Source: Gammaproteobacteria bacterium (GTDB lineage: Bacteria; Pseudomonadota; Gammaproteobacteria; Steroidobacterales; GCA-2729495). From it: 64,000 nucleotides of DNA. The notes under the pieces are model-generated. The model searched no databases. It saw nothing but the letters and a program-made list of their open reading frames with translations, and was not told the origin of the DNA. Both the position numbers and the translations under genes were made by a program. The stretch lies in NCBI GenBank assembly GCA_028285245.1, contig JANQPY010000026.1:1-64000 (forward strand). The letters run 5' to 3'. Of this stretch, positions 44,617-52,914 are shown piece after piece (position 1 is the first letter of the stretch; every line of letters starts with the position of its first letter).

Positions 44617-45219
44617 TCAGCCGCCATCAGGGCGATGAATGCCGGGGACCCAACCGCCACCGGCAAGGTGTTCGGCGGCGGCGCGTAACGGCTCTGCTTC
44701 CAGTGTCACCGCAAAACTGGCGTTCCAGCGATTCAGAAACCCGAACAACGCGATGACCCCGCCAATCTCAAGAATCTCCTGCTCGCTGAAGTGGCTCTCC
44801 AGATCCGCAAATTCCTCTGGCGTAACCGCCGCCGGGCTCTGGCCTGCGCCGCGAGCAAAGCGCAGCGCAGCACGCTCGCGGTCTGTGAATGCCGCATGGG
44901 TTTCGAACTCCCACACCGCGGCAAGCTTGTCCGCATCAATTCCATCTTGTTCCAGGCCATGCGCATTGTGGGCCATGCAATACTGGCAGCCTGCAGCCGT
45001 GCTCACGATCAGCGCGACCAGGCGCTTCAGCTCCATATCCACCGCGCCGGGAACAAAGATCGTGCCCACCAATGGCAGGGTGGCTTGCAGCAGTTCAGGC
45101 CAGCGCGCCATGATCAACACGTCGTTGGGGGTAAAGCCCATCGTTTGACGTGCGTAGTCGAGTATGGGCTTCACCTCTTCGGGTAACGCGCCGGGATCCA
45201 GAGGCTTGATGCGTGACAT
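44617..45219 (-). CDS. Carboxymuconolactone decarboxylase family (AhpD-like) protein
   Basis: The 200-residue protein has the CMD/AhpD core: FVPGAVDMELKRLVALIVSTAAGCQYCMAHNAH near 56-88 with the CxxC-x3-H site (CQYCMAHNAH), then FTDRERAALRFARG and FSEQEILEIGGVIALFGFLNRW. The redox Cys pair and His are complete, as in AhpD-like thiol oxidoreductases, so a peroxidase or reductase role is more likely than decarboxylation. A GGGAGA site precedes the ATG. It is the first gene of the minus run CMD-MFS-dctQ-dctM and diverges from dctP. Confidence 0.88.
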   Translation of the reverse strand: MSRIKPLDPGALPEEVKPILDYARQTMGFTPNDVLIMARWPELLQATLPLVGTIFVPGAVDMELKRLVALIVSTAAGCQYCMAHNAHGLEQDGIDADKLAAVWEFETHAAFTDRERAALRFARGAGQSPAAVTPEEFADLESHFSEQEILEIGGVIALFGFLNRWNASFAVTLEAEPLRAAAEHLAGGGWVPGIHRPDGG

Positions 45220-45280
45220 GAAATCTCCCTGTGTTGTTTCAGCGCTCTCGCTGCGCGCCTTGGTGTGGAACTAAATAGAG

Positions 45281-46372
45281 ATGATCCGGCAAATCAGACG
45301 TCAATCTACGCAACCGTCGGGCATTTGCCAACGCGCGGCCGGGATCGTCATCGGCGTATTTTTCATGGTGGGCTTGCACGGGTGTCAATCGCCGGACCGA
45401 TCCGTGGTCCGTGTCGCATCGCTCTCAGCTCCCGGCACCCCGTGGCATGCTGAGTGGCTGCGGTTCCAGGCACGGGTCAATGCAGTCCCCGACAGCGGGA
45501 TTGAGCTGGACATGTTCATTGCCGGTCAGCTCGGCAGTGAGGAAACCGTGCTCTCCAATCTCCGGCGCGGCCGCATACAGATCGGCGGCTTCTCCCTGCA
45601 TGGCCTGGCCAGCGTGGTGCCAGAACTCAGTGTGTTACTGAGTCCGTACCTGTTCTCATCACGCGCAGAGGTCGACTTTGTCATGGACAACTATTTGACC
45701 GAGATCTTCGTCCAGCTCTTCGCTGAGCAAGGCATCCAACTGTTGCGCTGGAGCGAGGTCGGCTGGAATCACATCTTTTGCCGCGAACCAATTGTTGAGG
45801 CGGTCGACATACAGGGCATTAAGATTCGTGCGTCGTCGGCAACCGGGCCGCAGATCTTTGCGCGCCGCGTGGGCGCGGACAATGTACCGATCAGCTATGC
45901 GGAGCTGATTACCGGACTGCAGACCGGCCTGGTCGACTGCGGCCAGGGCGGTGTCGGGCTGTACGCGTTAACGGGCATCGCACGCGAAGCACCACACCTG
46001 ACGTTGACGCGGCATATTTTTGATACGGGTTTAATCGTGGCGAACGCGGCCTGGCTGGATGAACTGACAGCGCAACAGCGCGGTGTCCTGTTGGGTAGCC
46101 TGGATCCGGCCACTGACAGCCGGCTGGCACTGCGCGCGGCCCTGCGACGAATCACGGCTGAGGATTTACCGCGCCTGGGTGTCACCCGCTATACGTTAAC
46201 CGACGCGCAAGACCAGGTTTGGCGTGACGCGGCCGACGGCAGCATCAGCGAGGTCATTCGGCAAACCGGCGGACGCGCCGCAGAGGTGCTCGCCCTGATC
46301 GAGCAAGGCAAGCGGGCATTCCGTGCACGCCAGCCTGGTGATCGCGCGGAGCCATCTACGCAAGTTCAATAA
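45281..46372 (+). CDS. TRAP transporter substrate-binding lipoprotein (DctP)
   Basis: The 363-residue protein is a DctP-family solute receptor: FIAGQLGSEETVLSNLRRGRIQIGGFS near 77-103, LSVLLSPYLFSSRAEVDFVMD, WNHIFCREPI, KIRASSATGPQIFARRVGADNVPISYAELITGLQTGLVDC. IKIRxxxxxxx with its Arg is the carboxylate-binding motif. The N-terminus ends in a lipobox (MVGLHGC, Cys35) rather than a simple signal peptide, so the receptor is probably membrane-tethered, which is uncommon in Gram-negative TRAP systems. It is encoded on the opposite strand from dctQM, with the CMD and MFS genes between. Confidence 0.88.
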   Translation: MIRQIRRQSTQPSGICQRAAGIVIGVFFMVGLHGCQSPDRSVVRVASLSAPGTPWHAEWLRFQARVNAVPDSGIELDMFIAGQLGSEETVLSNLRRGRIQIGGFSLHGLASVVPELSVLLSPYLFSSRAEVDFVMDNYLTEIFVQLFAEQGIQLLRWSEVGWNHIFCREPIVEAVDIQGIKIRASSATGPQIFARRVGADNVPISYAELITGLQTGLVDCGQGGVGLYALTGIAREAPHLTLTRHIFDTGLIVANAAWLDELTAQQRGVLLGSLDPATDSRLALRAALRRITAEDLPRLGVTRYTLTDAQDQVWRDAADGSISEVIRQTGGRAAEVLALIEQGKRAFRARQPGDRAEPSTQVQ

Positions 46373-46373
46373 C

Positions 46374-47081
46374 TCAATAGGGCAGCGCGTCGCCGGTGTA
46401 GCTGATGACCTGGCCGAGCTGCTCCTCGCTGAGCCTGTCGATGACCCGCACAGCGCTGCGCACGGCTTCTGCCGGCTCGATTTCTGCGTTGGCTCCGCCC
46501 ATGTCAGTGCTGGCCCAGCCGGGATGCATGGCGATTGCCAGCACCCCCTGTTGCCGCAGATCTATCGACATTGAGTGCATCAGTGCGTTCACCGCGGCCT
46601 TGCTCGTTCGGTAGGCGTACAGGCCGCCGCTCGTGTTCAGCCCCATGGAACCGACCATACTAGTGAGAGTCACGATGCGCGGCCGGTCACCACGCTTGAG
46701 CTGGGGCAGAAAAGCTTCAGCCATACGCATGGGGCCCAGCAAATTAACGCGCAGCACTTCAAGCCAGTCGTCGTAGTCCACGGCGCCAAAGGCCTGATCT
46801 TGAATACCGCCTTCAGCAAACCCGACACGCCCAAAGTAACCCGCATTGTTCAACAGAACTTCCAGTGTCTCGTCCGCAAGCACGTGAGCCAGGCGGGCAA
46901 CCTCTGCGGCCTCGGCAACGTCCAGTATGTGCCGCTCGACCTGGTTGCTAACCGCCAACTCATCCAGCGCCGGCGAAGACGCCCGGCAAGCGGCGAAAAC
47001 GCGCCAGCCTGCCCCTGCATAGTGACGCGCAAACTCCAATCCCAAACCACGATTGGCCCCGGTAATAAGGACGGCTGGCAT
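46374..47081 (-). CDS. Short-chain dehydrogenase/reductase, C-factor-like
   Basis: The 235-residue SDR has the cofactor motif VLITGANRGLGLE at 4-16, LLNNAG near 84, Ser in LTSMVGSMG and YAYRTSK with Tyr and Lys, so the catalytic set is complete. Its pattern (ANRGLGLE, LYAYRTSKAAVNALM, MHPGWASTDMGG) is that of the C-factor/CsgA-like branch. It resembles the SDR at 48833, and the two flank the aldehyde dehydrogenase. ATG at 47081, behind AGGAAAG, is preferred to the longer frame to 47222. The substrate is not known. Confidence 0.88.
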   Translation of the reverse strand: MPAVLITGANRGLGLEFARHYAGAGWRVFAACRASSPALDELAVSNQVERHILDVAEAAEVARLAHVLADETLEVLLNNAGYFGRVGFAEGGIQDQAFGAVDYDDWLEVLRVNLLGPMRMAEAFLPQLKRGDRPRIVTLTSMVGSMGLNTSGGLYAYRTSKAAVNALMHSMSIDLRQQGVLAIAMHPGWASTDMGGANAEIEPAEAVRSAVRVIDRLSEEQLGQVISYTGDALPY

Positions 47082-47231
47082 GGATGCTTTCCTGGTATTA
47101 ATGAGCCCCCAGTATCGCACCCTGTCGGCTCGATTCGGCCCGGGACTGCGCAGCAACTTGATCGGCCTGCCAGCCGGGCGATATGCTGACCGGCTTCGCC
47201 AGCCCCTGATAACGACCCACAAGGATTACTC

Positions 47232-48740
47232 ATGAGCGCCGCCCCCGAGACCCTCGGCCCTTCTGCCCGGACCCGTGAATACTTAAGCGGCGAACACCTG
47301 TTGCTGATTAACGGTGAGCGCGTGCCAGCAGCTTCCGGCGACAAAATCGAAGTGCAGGACCCGGCGAGCGAAGACATCGTCACCAGCGTAGCCGGCGCCG
47401 GTGCCGAAGATATTGACCGCGCCGTTGCAGCGGCGCGCGCTGCACTCAAGGGCGAATGGTCGAAACTCACTTCTTACGAGCGCGCGCGGCTCATGCTGAA
47501 GTTTGCTGATGAGATCGACGCCAACATTGCCCAGATCGCCGAGCTGGAGGTTCTGGAAAACGGACTGCCGCGGATGATCTCGGAGTTCACCGTCGCCAAG
47601 TTCGGCGCCGAGTTCATGCGCTACTTCGCCGGGTGGACGAACAAGATTCATGGCAAGACGATCCCGGTATCCCCCATGGATGCGGCCAACGGCGAAACGC
47701 TGACGTACACACGACGTGAACCTATCGGCGTGGTGGGTGCCATCACCCCGTGGAACGCCCCGCTCGCGATGGCGATTCTTAAGCTGGCACCAGTGCTGGC
47801 AACCGGGTGCACCATCGTTTTGAAACCCGCCGAGCTAACCCCGCTCGTGGCGCTCTATCTGGGCGAGCTGGCCCACAAGGTAGGCTTCCCACCGGGCGTC
47901 ATCAATGTAGTGCCCGGCTATGGGCACACCGCAGGTGCAGCGCTGGCTGAACACCCGGACGTCGACAAAATCTCCTTCACCGGCTCGACCGCCGTGGGTA
48001 AGAAGATCATCGAGGCCTCTACGGGCAACCTGAAGAAAGTCACGCTGGAGCTGGGCGGAAAGTCTCCGTTTGTCGTGTTCCCCGATGCGGATCTCGAGCG
48101 GGTTATCCCGGGCGCGGTGCGTGGCTGCTTTTTCCTGCAGGGTCAGAACTGCATGGCCAGCACACGGCTGTTCGTGCACGAAGATGTCTTCGACAACGTC
48201 GTAGAAGGCGTCGCAGGAGGTGTTGGCCAGATGCCGATCGGTCCTGGCCTCGATCCGAATTCGCTGCTGGGCCCGCTCATCTCAGGCGACCAGCGCAGCC
48301 GCGTCATGGAATTTGTCGATGCCGGCAAATCAAGTGATGCGGAGCTGGTGTGTGGCGGAGAGGCTTTGCCGGGTCGCGGCTTTTTCATGCAGCCAACTCT
48401 GTTCTCGCGCACCAACATGGATATGAAAATCGCTCGCGAGGAAATCTTCGGCCCTGTGCTGTGCGTACAATCCTTTAGCGACTCGGAACTACAGGCTGTT
48501 GCTGATGAGGCCAACGCAACCGTTTACGGTCTGTCAGGCAGCGTCTGGACGCGTGATATCTCTGTGGCCCATAAAATGGCAGCCATGATTGATTCCGGCC
48601 AGGTCAGCATCAACTGCCATGCCGCAGTCGATCCGGCCGTGCCGTTCGGCGGCAACAAGCAGTCCGGCTGGGGACGCGAGTTCGGCGAGGAAGGACTCGA
48701 TCCTTACCTCAAAACCAAGGCCACAACCGTCCTCTTCTAA
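47232..48740 (+). CDS. Aldehyde dehydrogenase family protein
   Basis: The 502-residue NAD(P)-dependent enzyme has all key residues: GAITPWNAPLAMAILKLAP with the Asn near 174, LKPAELTPL with the cofactor Lys, FTGSTAVGKKI, VTLELGGKSPFVV with the catalytic Glu near 273, and FLQGQNCMASTRLFV with the catalytic Cys near 306. EEIFGPVLCV and FGGNKQSGWGREFG are standard. The class resembles betaine- or aromatic-aldehyde dehydrogenases. AGGA precedes the ATG. A terminator follows at 48754. It may oxidise an aldehyde formed by the neighbouring SDR or AKR enzymes. Confidence 0.93.
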   Translation: MSAAPETLGPSARTREYLSGEHLLLINGERVPAASGDKIEVQDPASEDIVTSVAGAGAEDIDRAVAAARAALKGEWSKLTSYERARLMLKFADEIDANIAQIAELEVLENGLPRMISEFTVAKFGAEFMRYFAGWTNKIHGKTIPVSPMDAANGETLTYTRREPIGVVGAITPWNAPLAMAILKLAPVLATGCTIVLKPAELTPLVALYLGELAHKVGFPPGVINVVPGYGHTAGAALAEHPDVDKISFTGSTAVGKKIIEASTGNLKKVTLELGGKSPFVVFPDADLERVIPGAVRGCFFLQGQNCMASTRLFVHEDVFDNVVEGVAGGVGQMPIGPGLDPNSLLGPLISGDQRSRVMEFVDAGKSSDAELVCGGEALPGRGFFMQPTLFSRTNMDMKIAREEIFGPVLCVQSFSDSELQAVADEANATVYGLSGSVWTRDISVAHKMAAMIDSGQVSINCHAAVDPAVPFGGNKQSGWGREFGEEGLDPYLKTKATTVLF

Positions 48741-48753
48741 AGTCCCCAAAAGA

Positions 48754-48817
48754 CCCTCAGCCGGTCCGATACTTCGTTGCGGAACGGCTCGTCTCACCCT
48801 CGCCTGAGGGCTTTTTG
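48754..48817 (+). terminator. Terminator after the aldehyde dehydrogenase gene
   Basis: CCCTCAG (48754-48760) pairs with CTGAGGG (48804-48810), and CTTTTTG follows. Inside, AGCCG and CGGCT can also pair, so the loop is itself folded. It lies 13 bp after the stop at 48740. Confidence 0.65.
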
Positions 48818-48832
48818 AAGTTACGGCGCGAC

Positions 48833-49537
48833 TCACCAGGGTACGTTTTCGCCGAATCGATCGATACATCGACCGCTGTCCGCCAGAGTGAGCTGAGCGA
48901 ACACTGCCTGCTGTGCCTGCACGCTCTCCACAGTCTTGACCGGTGCGCCGTCGCCACCCAGTTCGGTGTCACACCATCCAGGCGCCATTGACACACAGAT
49001 AATGTCCTTCCATTCAGCCGCCATACCCCGCATGAGCATGTTCAGGCCCGCCTTGCTCGAGCGATAGGCGTACGCGTTTCCCGACTGATTGTCGGTGATT
49101 GAGCCCAGTCCGCTGGCCAGCATCACGAGCAGCGGACGCTGAGCGCGGCGTAGCTGCGCCTGCAGCGCAACCGCGACCGCAAACGGCGACAACAGGTTCA
49201 CTTCGAGAATCTGCCGCCAGATGCCGTAATCCATGTTCTCGAGACTCTGATATGCCATACCTTCAGGCGCGCCCTGCGGCCCGAAAGTGCCGGCGTTGTT
49301 CAGCAGAACGTCGATTGGCTCATCACCCAGTTTGCTGGCTAATGCGCTGATTGCGCCATGGTCGGTGACGTCCAGCGCCATCCGCCGCAGGCGTTCACTT
49401 GCCCCAAGCGCTTTGAGGCTAGCAGCATCTGGATTTCGTGCGCAGGCAATGACGCGCCAACCTTGCCCGAGGTACTGCCTGGTGTGCTCCAGCCCGATGC
49501 CGCGATTGGCACCCGTGATCAGCACCGTACCGGGCAC
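48833..49537 (-). CDS. Short-chain dehydrogenase/reductase, C-factor-like
   Basis: The 234-residue SDR has VLITGANRGIGLEHTRQYLG at 5-24, LLNNAGTFG near 78, VMLASGLGSI with Ser and YAYRSSKAGLNMLM with Tyr and Lys. SMAPGWCDTELGGDGAPV near 190 parallels MHPGWASTDMGG in the SDR at 46374; the two are paralogues of the C-factor-like branch. The start is GTG at 49537, right after the TAG of the aldo/keto reductase gene, so both are read from one transcript. Confidence 0.88.
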   Translation of the reverse strand: MPGTVLITGANRGIGLEHTRQYLGQGWRVIACARNPDAASLKALGASERLRRMALDVTDHGAISALASKLGDEPIDVLLNNAGTFGPQGAPEGMAYQSLENMDYGIWRQILEVNLLSPFAVAVALQAQLRRAQRPLLVMLASGLGSITDNQSGNAYAYRSSKAGLNMLMRGMAAEWKDIICVSMAPGWCDTELGGDGAPVKTVESVQAQQAVFAQLTLADSGRCIDRFGENVPW

Positions 49538-50590
49538 CTAGAGGATGCCCCAGCGGCGAGACGCGCTGCGCTGCTCACCAAACATCATGCGCTGGAAAAA
49601 GTCGCCGTCCAGCAAGCCAATCGGATACTGCGAGGGCGGCGGCACCAGGTCATTCAGCCGCTGCATCATTTCCGCCGGTACAGAGACATCAACGGCCTTC
49701 AGGTTGTCCGCAAGCTGCGTTTGCCGGCGCGCGCCGATGATCGGGATGACTGGCGATGGCCGCTGCAGCATCCAGGCCAATGCCAGCTGCGCTGATGTGC
49801 AGTCCAGCTCGCCAGCCATCGCCGCCAGCGCTTCGGCCACCGCCAGCTTCGCCTCGTCCAGCCCGAGGCTACCCTGTCCGCCGCCGGCCAGCCGGGCACC
49901 TTCGCGCTGCGCCGGATCAGCGCTCGCATTGAACTTGCCGGTTAGTACGCCGCCGGCGAGTGGGCTCCAGGCCGTCACGGCCATATCCTGGGCCGCGGCG
50001 AGCTCGAAGTAGTCCCGCTCAATGTTCCGCTCGATCAGGTTGTAGTGGAGCTGCAGGGCTGTGAAGGGCGTGAGCCCGCGCTCATTTGCCAAGACATTCG
50101 CTGCGGAAACCACCCAGGCGGGGGCATTGCTGATCGCGATGTGCAGGATCTTGCCGGCGCGGACCTGATCGTCCAGCGCGCGCATGGTCTCGGCCAGCGG
50201 CGTGCCACGATCCCACCCGTGTACCCAGTACAAATCGATGTAATCGGTGCCGAGCCGCCGGAGACTGGCATCCAGCGACTGCACCAGGTTCTTGCGCTGA
50301 TTGCCCCCGGCGTTCGGGTCGCTCAGATCGGTGCTCAGACTGTACTTGCTCGCGAGCACCAGACGGCCGCGGTCGGCACTGATAAATTCACCCAACATCC
50401 GTTCGCTGGTGCCGCGCGAGTAAATGTCTGCGGTATCGATGAAGTTTCCGCCCGCATTGATGAAGCCGTCGTAAACCTGCCGGCATTCTTCTGCGGATGC
50501 ACCAAAACCGGACTCTTCGCCAAAGGTCATGGCACCAAGACAAAGTTCGGAGACTTTCAGGCCACTGCGGCCGAGATCAAGATATCGCAT
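49538..50590 (-). CDS. Aldo/keto reductase
   Basis: The 350-residue NADPH-dependent TIM-barrel enzyme has MRYLDLGRSGLKVSELCLGAMTFG, FIDTADIYSRGTSERMLGEF (catalytic Asp and Tyr), RLVLASKYS (Lys) and IDLYWVHGWDRGTPLAETM (His), with the cofactor loop PIIGARRQTQLADNL. It resembles the YghZ/GSP69-like branch. The ATG at 50590, behind AGGAAAACGAACG, is preferred to a frame extending to 50653. The SDR gene follows with no gap. Confidence 0.9.
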   Translation of the reverse strand: MRYLDLGRSGLKVSELCLGAMTFGEESGFGASAEECRQVYDGFINAGGNFIDTADIYSRGTSERMLGEFISADRGRLVLASKYSLSTDLSDPNAGGNQRKNLVQSLDASLRRLGTDYIDLYWVHGWDRGTPLAETMRALDDQVRAGKILHIAISNAPAWVVSAANVLANERGLTPFTALQLHYNLIERNIERDYFELAAAQDMAVTAWSPLAGGVLTGKFNASADPAQREGARLAGGGQGSLGLDEAKLAVAEALAAMAGELDCTSAQLALAWMLQRPSPVIPIIGARRQTQLADNLKAVDVSVPAEMMQRLNDLVPPPSQYPIGLLDGDFFQRMMFGEQRSASRRWGIL

Positions 50591-50717
50591 CGTTCGTTTT
50601 CCTGTTGAGTTGTACGCACCGCGGTTTTTGCACTCAAACCCGGACTGCACCACACTACCCGCTTTCGGCCACCAATGAGCCGGCGCTACCGGCCAGGCTT
50701 ACAAAGGGAATAGAAGA

Positions 50718-51551
50718 ATGTCTGATCTAATGGAACTTACCGGCATTAGCATGGAAATGGCGCAGCAGTTTGCAATCAACCTGGCCATCGCACTTGCTAT
50801 TTTCATTATTGGGCGGTGGGTTGCCAAAATCGTGACAGGCATTGCCCGACGCATCATGCAGCGCGCAAACCTTGAGGATACCCTCGAAAAATTCCTCTGC
50901 AACCTGCTCTATGCAGTGCTGATGGCCGTGGTCGTGATTGCGACCATTGGCCAGCTGGGCATAGAGACGACTTCGCTGCTTGCAGTGCTCGGTGCCGCCG
51001 GCCTTGCGATCGGCCTGGCATTACAGGGCTCGCTGTCCAATTTCGCCGCTGGCGTCCTTATCGTGGCGTTTCGCCCATACAAGGTGGGTGACGTTATTGA
51101 GGCAAGCGGCATCACGGGTAAGGTCGAAGAGGTCCAGATCTTCACGACCGTGCTCAAATCCCCGGACAACAAAAAGATCATTATTCCGAATTCGCAGGTG
51201 ATGAACGCTGAAATCATCAACTACACGGCGAATGGCACAAGGCGAGTAGATCTCGTGGCTGGCTGTGGTTACGACGATGACCTGGACAAGGTCCGCGCCG
51301 CGCTGGAGGCTGTGGTTGCTGCCGAGGACCGGATACTCCCGGAACCGGCCACTACTATCGCGATCTCTGAACTGGCCGATAGTAGCGTTAACTTTGTGGT
51401 GCGCCCGTGGGTGAAGAACGAGGACTACTGGGACGTATACTTTGGCCTAACCGAGGCGATCAAGAAGCGGTTTGACCAGGACGGACTGTCCATTCCGTTC
51501 CCACAACGTGACGTGCACGTCTATCAGCACTCAACAGAAACCGGCGGCTAG
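50718..51551 (+). CDS. mscS: Small-conductance mechanosensitive channel MscS
   Basis: The 277-residue protein has three spans: TM1 about 19-38, TM2 about 60-80 and the pore helix TM3 with LLAVLGAAGLAIGLALQGSLSNFAAGVLIV near 88-117. The Gly/Ala pattern and the Gln-Gly kink are those of MscS. The cytoplasmic cage begins with FRPYKVGDVIEASGITGKVEEVQIFTTVL and contains IIIPNSQVMN. It opens under membrane tension and releases solutes on osmotic downshock. It is a single-gene unit. Confidence 0.94.
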   Translation: MSDLMELTGISMEMAQQFAINLAIALAIFIIGRWVAKIVTGIARRIMQRANLEDTLEKFLCNLLYAVLMAVVVIATIGQLGIETTSLLAVLGAAGLAIGLALQGSLSNFAAGVLIVAFRPYKVGDVIEASGITGKVEEVQIFTTVLKSPDNKKIIIPNSQVMNAEIINYTANGTRRVDLVAGCGYDDDLDKVRAALEAVVAAEDRILPEPATTIAISELADSSVNFVVRPWVKNEDYWDVYFGLTEAIKKRFDQDGLSIPFPQRDVHVYQHSTETGG

Positions 51552-51562
51552 TCTAACCTGCC

Positions 51563-52096
51563 CTATCGCGACATCCGCAGCAGGTACTTGAGCATCCGTT
51601 CCTCGATTTCGGGACTGGTCTCGAAAAACAGCGCCGGGGGGTAGCGCATGCGGTTACCGGGCACCATGCCATGCGGATCAGCAATGAAGGCTGCCATGGT
51701 TTCCGGCGTCCAGATCAGCCCATCGGCCTGCGCCTGCAGAAACGCCTCTGAGTAACCGAAGCCCGAAACGGCAGCCGCGGGTTTGCCAAAGATCCGGTGG
51801 AGATTTGGGCCCACACGGTGTTCTCCGCCCGGCTCCAACGTGTGGCAAAAGCGGCACCAGGTAAAAGCCTCTTTCTGGGCCGCCAGTTCCTCTGCCGAGA
51901 TGGGCGGTAACTCTGTTGCGTAGTAATCGGGCAGTTCAGTACCCACCAACAACCGCTCGATCTCAGCGTCTGACACTTCGTAGTCCGCGATAAACGGGGT
52001 AACGCCAAACCAGAGGAACGGAAAGTACAGGGCAAACGCCAATAGCCCGCCGAGCACCCCTACCTGGGTCAGCCGAGCGCCGACGGTTAACGACAT
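51563..52096 (-). CDS. Membrane-anchored c-type cytochrome
   Basis: The 177-residue protein has one N-terminal span (about 13-31) and a periplasmic class I cytochrome c domain with one haem site, WCRFCHTLEPGG (Cys81, Cys84, His85), GPNLHRIFGKPA and a Met ligand candidate in PGNRMRYPP (Met150). It ends 11 bp from the convergent mscS stop. The cytochrome b561-like gene lies 40 bp upstream on the same strand, so they form a pair that could pass electrons from quinol to a periplasmic acceptor. Confidence 0.88.
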   Translation of the reverse strand: MSLTVGARLTQVGVLGGLLAFALYFPFLWFGVTPFIADYEVSDAEIERLLVGTELPDYYATELPPISAEELAAQKEAFTWCRFCHTLEPGGEHRVGPNLHRIFGKPAAAVSGFGYSEAFLQAQADGLIWTPETMAAFIADPHGMVPGNRMRYPPALFFETSPEIEERMLKYLLRMSR

Positions 52097-52136
52097 GAGT
52101 GGTTCTCCGGTAAGTCTTGAAAATCCATGTCCGGCT

Positions 52137-52682
52137 TCATACGCGGGTGCCCGGCAGCAGGCGCAGCCAGCCAGCCCCGTAGCGGAGCTGCTGGTAAGCG
52201 CCGTGAAAAACCCAGATCGTTAGCAGGAACAGGTAATAGAAGCCGAAGGCACTGTGCATATAGCCGAAAAACTTACGTGTCGCGTCGCTGTCGGCCATTA
52301 GTTGTGGCACGCCCAGACCAAAGGGCGCTACCTCACGTTCGAACTCCCCCCAGCCGTAGACCAGCCCAATCAGACCTTCCAGGGCGAACGTAAACAGCAA
52401 ACAGGCCAGCACAGCCCGGCTGAAGGCAAACGAAGCGGCGGGCAGTCCCTCCGGCGGCACGAGGCCCGGTCCACTCGCCATGCGCAACAGCCGCCAGCCG
52501 GCTAGCAGAAAGACGATTACGCCCAGCCCGTCGTGCAGGTGCCGCAGGCTTTCGCGCTGGTCCAGGGCGGTGCGCGGCAGGGAGATGATGTTCCAGAACA
52601 GCGCGGCGAAAACCGCGAACAGCACGATGCCGATGATCGCGTCAATCTGACTCTGGCGCCCCGGCGCCGGTGCCTCACTCAT
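52137..52682 (-). CDS. Cytochrome b561/b-type membrane protein
   Basis: The 181-residue protein has four spans and histidines placed as in the cytochrome b561 bacterial family: RHLHDGLGVIVFLLAGWRLL in span 2 and FFGYMHSAFGFYYLFLLTIWVFHGAY in spans 3-4. These would hold two haems b. ATG at 52682, with AAGGGGGAA just upstream, is preferred to the frame to 52835. It and the c-type cytochrome below likely move electrons between quinol and periplasm. It diverges from the IclR-type regulator. Confidence 0.85.
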   Translation of the reverse strand: MSEAPAPGRQSQIDAIIGIVLFAVFAALFWNIISLPRTALDQRESLRHLHDGLGVIVFLLAGWRLLRMASGPGLVPPEGLPAASFAFSRAVLACLLFTFALEGLIGLVYGWGEFEREVAPFGLGVPQLMADSDATRKFFGYMHSAFGFYYLFLLTIWVFHGAYQQLRYGAGWLRLLPGTRV

Positions 52683-52708
52683 CAAGTTCCCCCTTGCTGC
52701 TATGCGCC

Positions 52709-52728
52709 ACGGCGGCGGGCGCCGCCGT
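52709..52728. repeat. GC hairpin in the leader of the cytochrome b gene
   Basis: ACGGCGGC and GCCGCCGT form perfect 8-bp arms with loop GGGC, 26 to 46 bp upstream of the ATG at 52682. It lacks a U-tract. A leader stem-loop or binding site is possible. Confidence 0.4.
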
Positions 52729-52811
52729 ATGTTAGCGGAATGGATGGCGCAAAGCTTTCCAGAGCAGGCTGTGGAGAGCCGGCTGAGCGCGTGCGCAGTA
52801 TTCTGAAACGA

Positions 52812-52844
52812 AGTTACCGTAAGAGCTTGTATCAAAATGTAACT
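52812..52844. promoter_or_regulatory. Distant dyad AGTTAC-N21-GTAACT upstream of the regulator promoter
   Basis: Perfect 6-bp arms at 52812-52817 and 52839-52844 have their centres 27 bp apart, between the divergent cytochrome b and IclR-type genes, just before the -35 box at 52850. It could be an activator site, but the arms are short. Confidence 0.3.
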
Positions 52845-52849
52845 GGCAC

Positions 52850-52878
52850 TTGGAAAGCCGCCCGGAGCCGACTAATAT
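52850..52878 (+). promoter_or_regulatory. Promoter of the IclR-type regulator
   Basis: TTGGAA (52850-52855) and TAATAT (52873-52878) are separated by exactly 17 bases, a sigma-70 layout, 36 bp before the ATG at 52915. A perfect dyad starts one base after the -10 box. Confidence 0.6.
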
Positions 52879-52895
52879 TGACCGCCTGTCGGTCA
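52879..52895. promoter_or_regulatory. Candidate operator: TGACCG-CCTGT-CGGTCA
   Basis: A perfect 6-bp inverted repeat with a 5-base spacer covers the expected transcription start, directly after the -10 box of the IclR-type regulator gene. The 17-bp size fits a dimer of a winged-helix regulator, and the position fits self-repression. No second copy was seen in the gaps before hyuA or between the HMGL-like and CoA-transferase genes. Confidence 0.55.
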
Positions 52896-52914
52896 TTTGT
52901 CAGCACGATCCCGA

